Below are positions 5,739 through 6,159 of a DNA stretch of 6,159 nt, in pieces (the first letter of the stretch is position 1; each line of letters begins with the position of its first letter). The notes below the pieces were generated by a model, which saw only the letters and a program-made list of their open reading frames with translations, was not told where the DNA came from and made no database searches. The DNA lies in contig JBMNTU010000113.1 in assembly GCA_050945895.1 (NCBI GenBank), positions 1-6,159 of the forward strand, given 5' to 3'. The position numbers and the translations under genes are program-made. The DNA is from JBMNTU01 sp050945895. GTDB taxonomy: Bacteria > Bacillota > Clostridia > Christensenellales > Christensenellaceae.

Positions 5739-5767
5739 GTCTCTTCAAGCCGGAAGCTTAAAGAGAC
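5739..5767 (-). promoter_or_regulatory. Leader hairpin just before the tagO-like start
   Basis: GTCTCTT (5739-5745) pairs with AAGAGAC (5761-5767). A C-A mismatch and an inner AAGC/GCTT stem follow, closing a 5-nt loop. No T-tract follows on either strand, so it is not a terminator. On the minus strand the loop region reads CTTCCG and could pair with the GGAAG at the start codon (5725-5729). A translational switch is therefore conceivable but unproven. Confidence 0.45.
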
Positions 5768-5773
5768 CTTCTT

Positions 5774-5788
5774 GGCGCGCCCCGCGCC
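5774..5788. repeat. GC-rich hairpin in the tagO-like leader
   Basis: GGCGCG (5774-5779) and CGCGCC (5783-5788) form a perfect 6-bp stem with a 3-nt loop. It stands out in an otherwise AT-rich leader, within the predicted transcript that starts near 5854. Together with the hairpin at 5739-5767 it makes this 5' leader highly structured. Confidence 0.5.
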
Positions 5789-5860
5789 ATCCGTATCACA
5801 ACATGCTCCATTCAGTTTTTTTATAATACCGTCCGCAAAGCTCTTCTTATAAATATGAAC

Positions 5861-5889
5861 ATTATATCAATTATCCTTTTTAAATGCAA
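5861..5889 (-). promoter_or_regulatory. Extended -10 promoter of the tagO-like gene
   Basis: On the minus strand TATAAT (5861-5866) is directly preceded by TGA (5867-5869), a textbook extended -10. A weak -35 TTGCAT (5884-5889) sits at 17-nt spacing. Transcription would start near 5854, giving a leader of about 130 nt. Confidence 0.6.
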
Positions 5890-5950
5890 CAACCCTGTCC
5901 GCCATAATATTCGCTTCCGACACCCGCGATCCGGTTTACTTTCCTGCCTG

Positions 5951-5989
5951 TAAAACGCTTCCGTAAACTGCATATTTATTACGGGAAGC
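5951..5989 (-). terminator. Likely intrinsic terminator or attenuator upstream of the tagO promoter
   Basis: On the minus strand GCTTCC-C-GTAA (5979-5989) pairs with TTACGGAAGC (5957-5966) with one bulged C and a 12-nt loop. GTTTTA follows, a short U-tract. An outer CCGGA/TCCGG pair (5993-5997 with 5930-5934) could extend it, and all three minus frames entering from the right edge stop within about 21 nt. It probably ends transcripts of a gene beyond the window. Attenuation of a longer tagO transcript is a less likely alternative. Confidence 0.5.
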
Positions 5990-6159
5990 ACGCCGGACAA
6001 AGCGTACATATACTATTGGCATGCCTGTTTTGTTTTACAATGATTCTATCGTACAGGTTAGTGTCAAGTAAACGTTGGCAAGCAAGAGCCTTTTACAAAA
6101 GATATAATGACATTTGTTTTTCGTATCTATGACAACATCATATCACTGAAGCGTCATTG

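Larger units (their letters stand above)
5724..6159. other. Intergenic region upstream of the tagO-like gene
   Basis: This 436-nt stretch contains no convincing gene. It holds the tagO promoter, two leader hairpins and the terminator-like hairpin listed separately, plus a GGCATGCC palindrome (6018-6025). A leftward TTGACA (6062-6067) has no well-spaced -10. A perfect rightward TATAAT (6103-6108) has its nearest good -35 (TTGGCA, 6075-6080) at 22 nt. CGCTTCCG occurs twice (about 5912 and 5956). No T-box, c-di-AMP or purine riboswitch signature was recognised. Confidence 0.6.

Noticed and set aside
5821..6009. 62-codon minus-strand open frame in the tagO upstream region
   Set aside because: No homology was recognised and no ribosome site seen, and it runs through the terminator-like hairpin and the tagO promoter.
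6107..6159. Plus-strand frame MTFVFRIYDNIISLKRH open to the right edge
   Set aside because: There is no ribosome site, the ATG overlaps the TATAAT, and 17 residues give no recognisable family.

Overview
The window looks like a stretch of a low-to-mid G+C Gram-positive (Firmicutes/Clostridia-type) chromosome. The evidence is strong AGGAGG-type ribosome sites, a TagO/WecA-type glycan primase, a clostridial-looking XRE regulator and sigma-A-type promoters. The genus cannot be named from this sequence alone. A housekeeping block on the minus strand (about 1034-5723) meets an AT-richer accessory segment (about 1-1030) at the 3' end of guaA.

Accessory side, left to right. The first 48 bases are the start of an IS3-family OrfA transposase on the minus strand, with a plausible IS end near 124. 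Next (about 110-229) is a strongly self-complementary stretch that could be a structured RNA. It lies downstream of a consensus minus-strand promoter (TTGACA-17-TATAAT, 264-292). That promoter is back-to-back with the plus-strand promoter of an XRE/HTH regulator gene (386-847). Three good copies and one poor copy of a 16-bp dyad (TAAACA-N4-TGTTTA) sit on the two promoters, the layout of an autoregulated divergent switch. A hairpin at 884-929 probably terminates transcription arriving from guaA.

Housekeeping side, reading leftward on the minus strand. A tagO/wecA-like gene (4587-5723) has its own extended -10 promoter, a leader of about 130 nt with hairpins, and its own terminator. It is followed by guaB (IMP dehydrogenase, 3022-4473), a short gene encoding only the C-terminal half of LarC (2563-2988), and guaA (GMP synthase, 1034-2566). 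guaB, larC2 and guaA are probably one operon: the gaps are 38 nt or less and the larC2 stop overlaps the guaA start. GuaB and GuaA carry out the two successive steps IMP to XMP to GMP. The stand-alone LarC2-like protein between them is the unexpected member.

The most interesting points are the operator-controlled divergent promoter pair with a possible structured RNA on one arm, the LarC2-only gene inside a guanine-nucleotide operon, and the hairpin at the guaA stop codon at what may be an integration junction.
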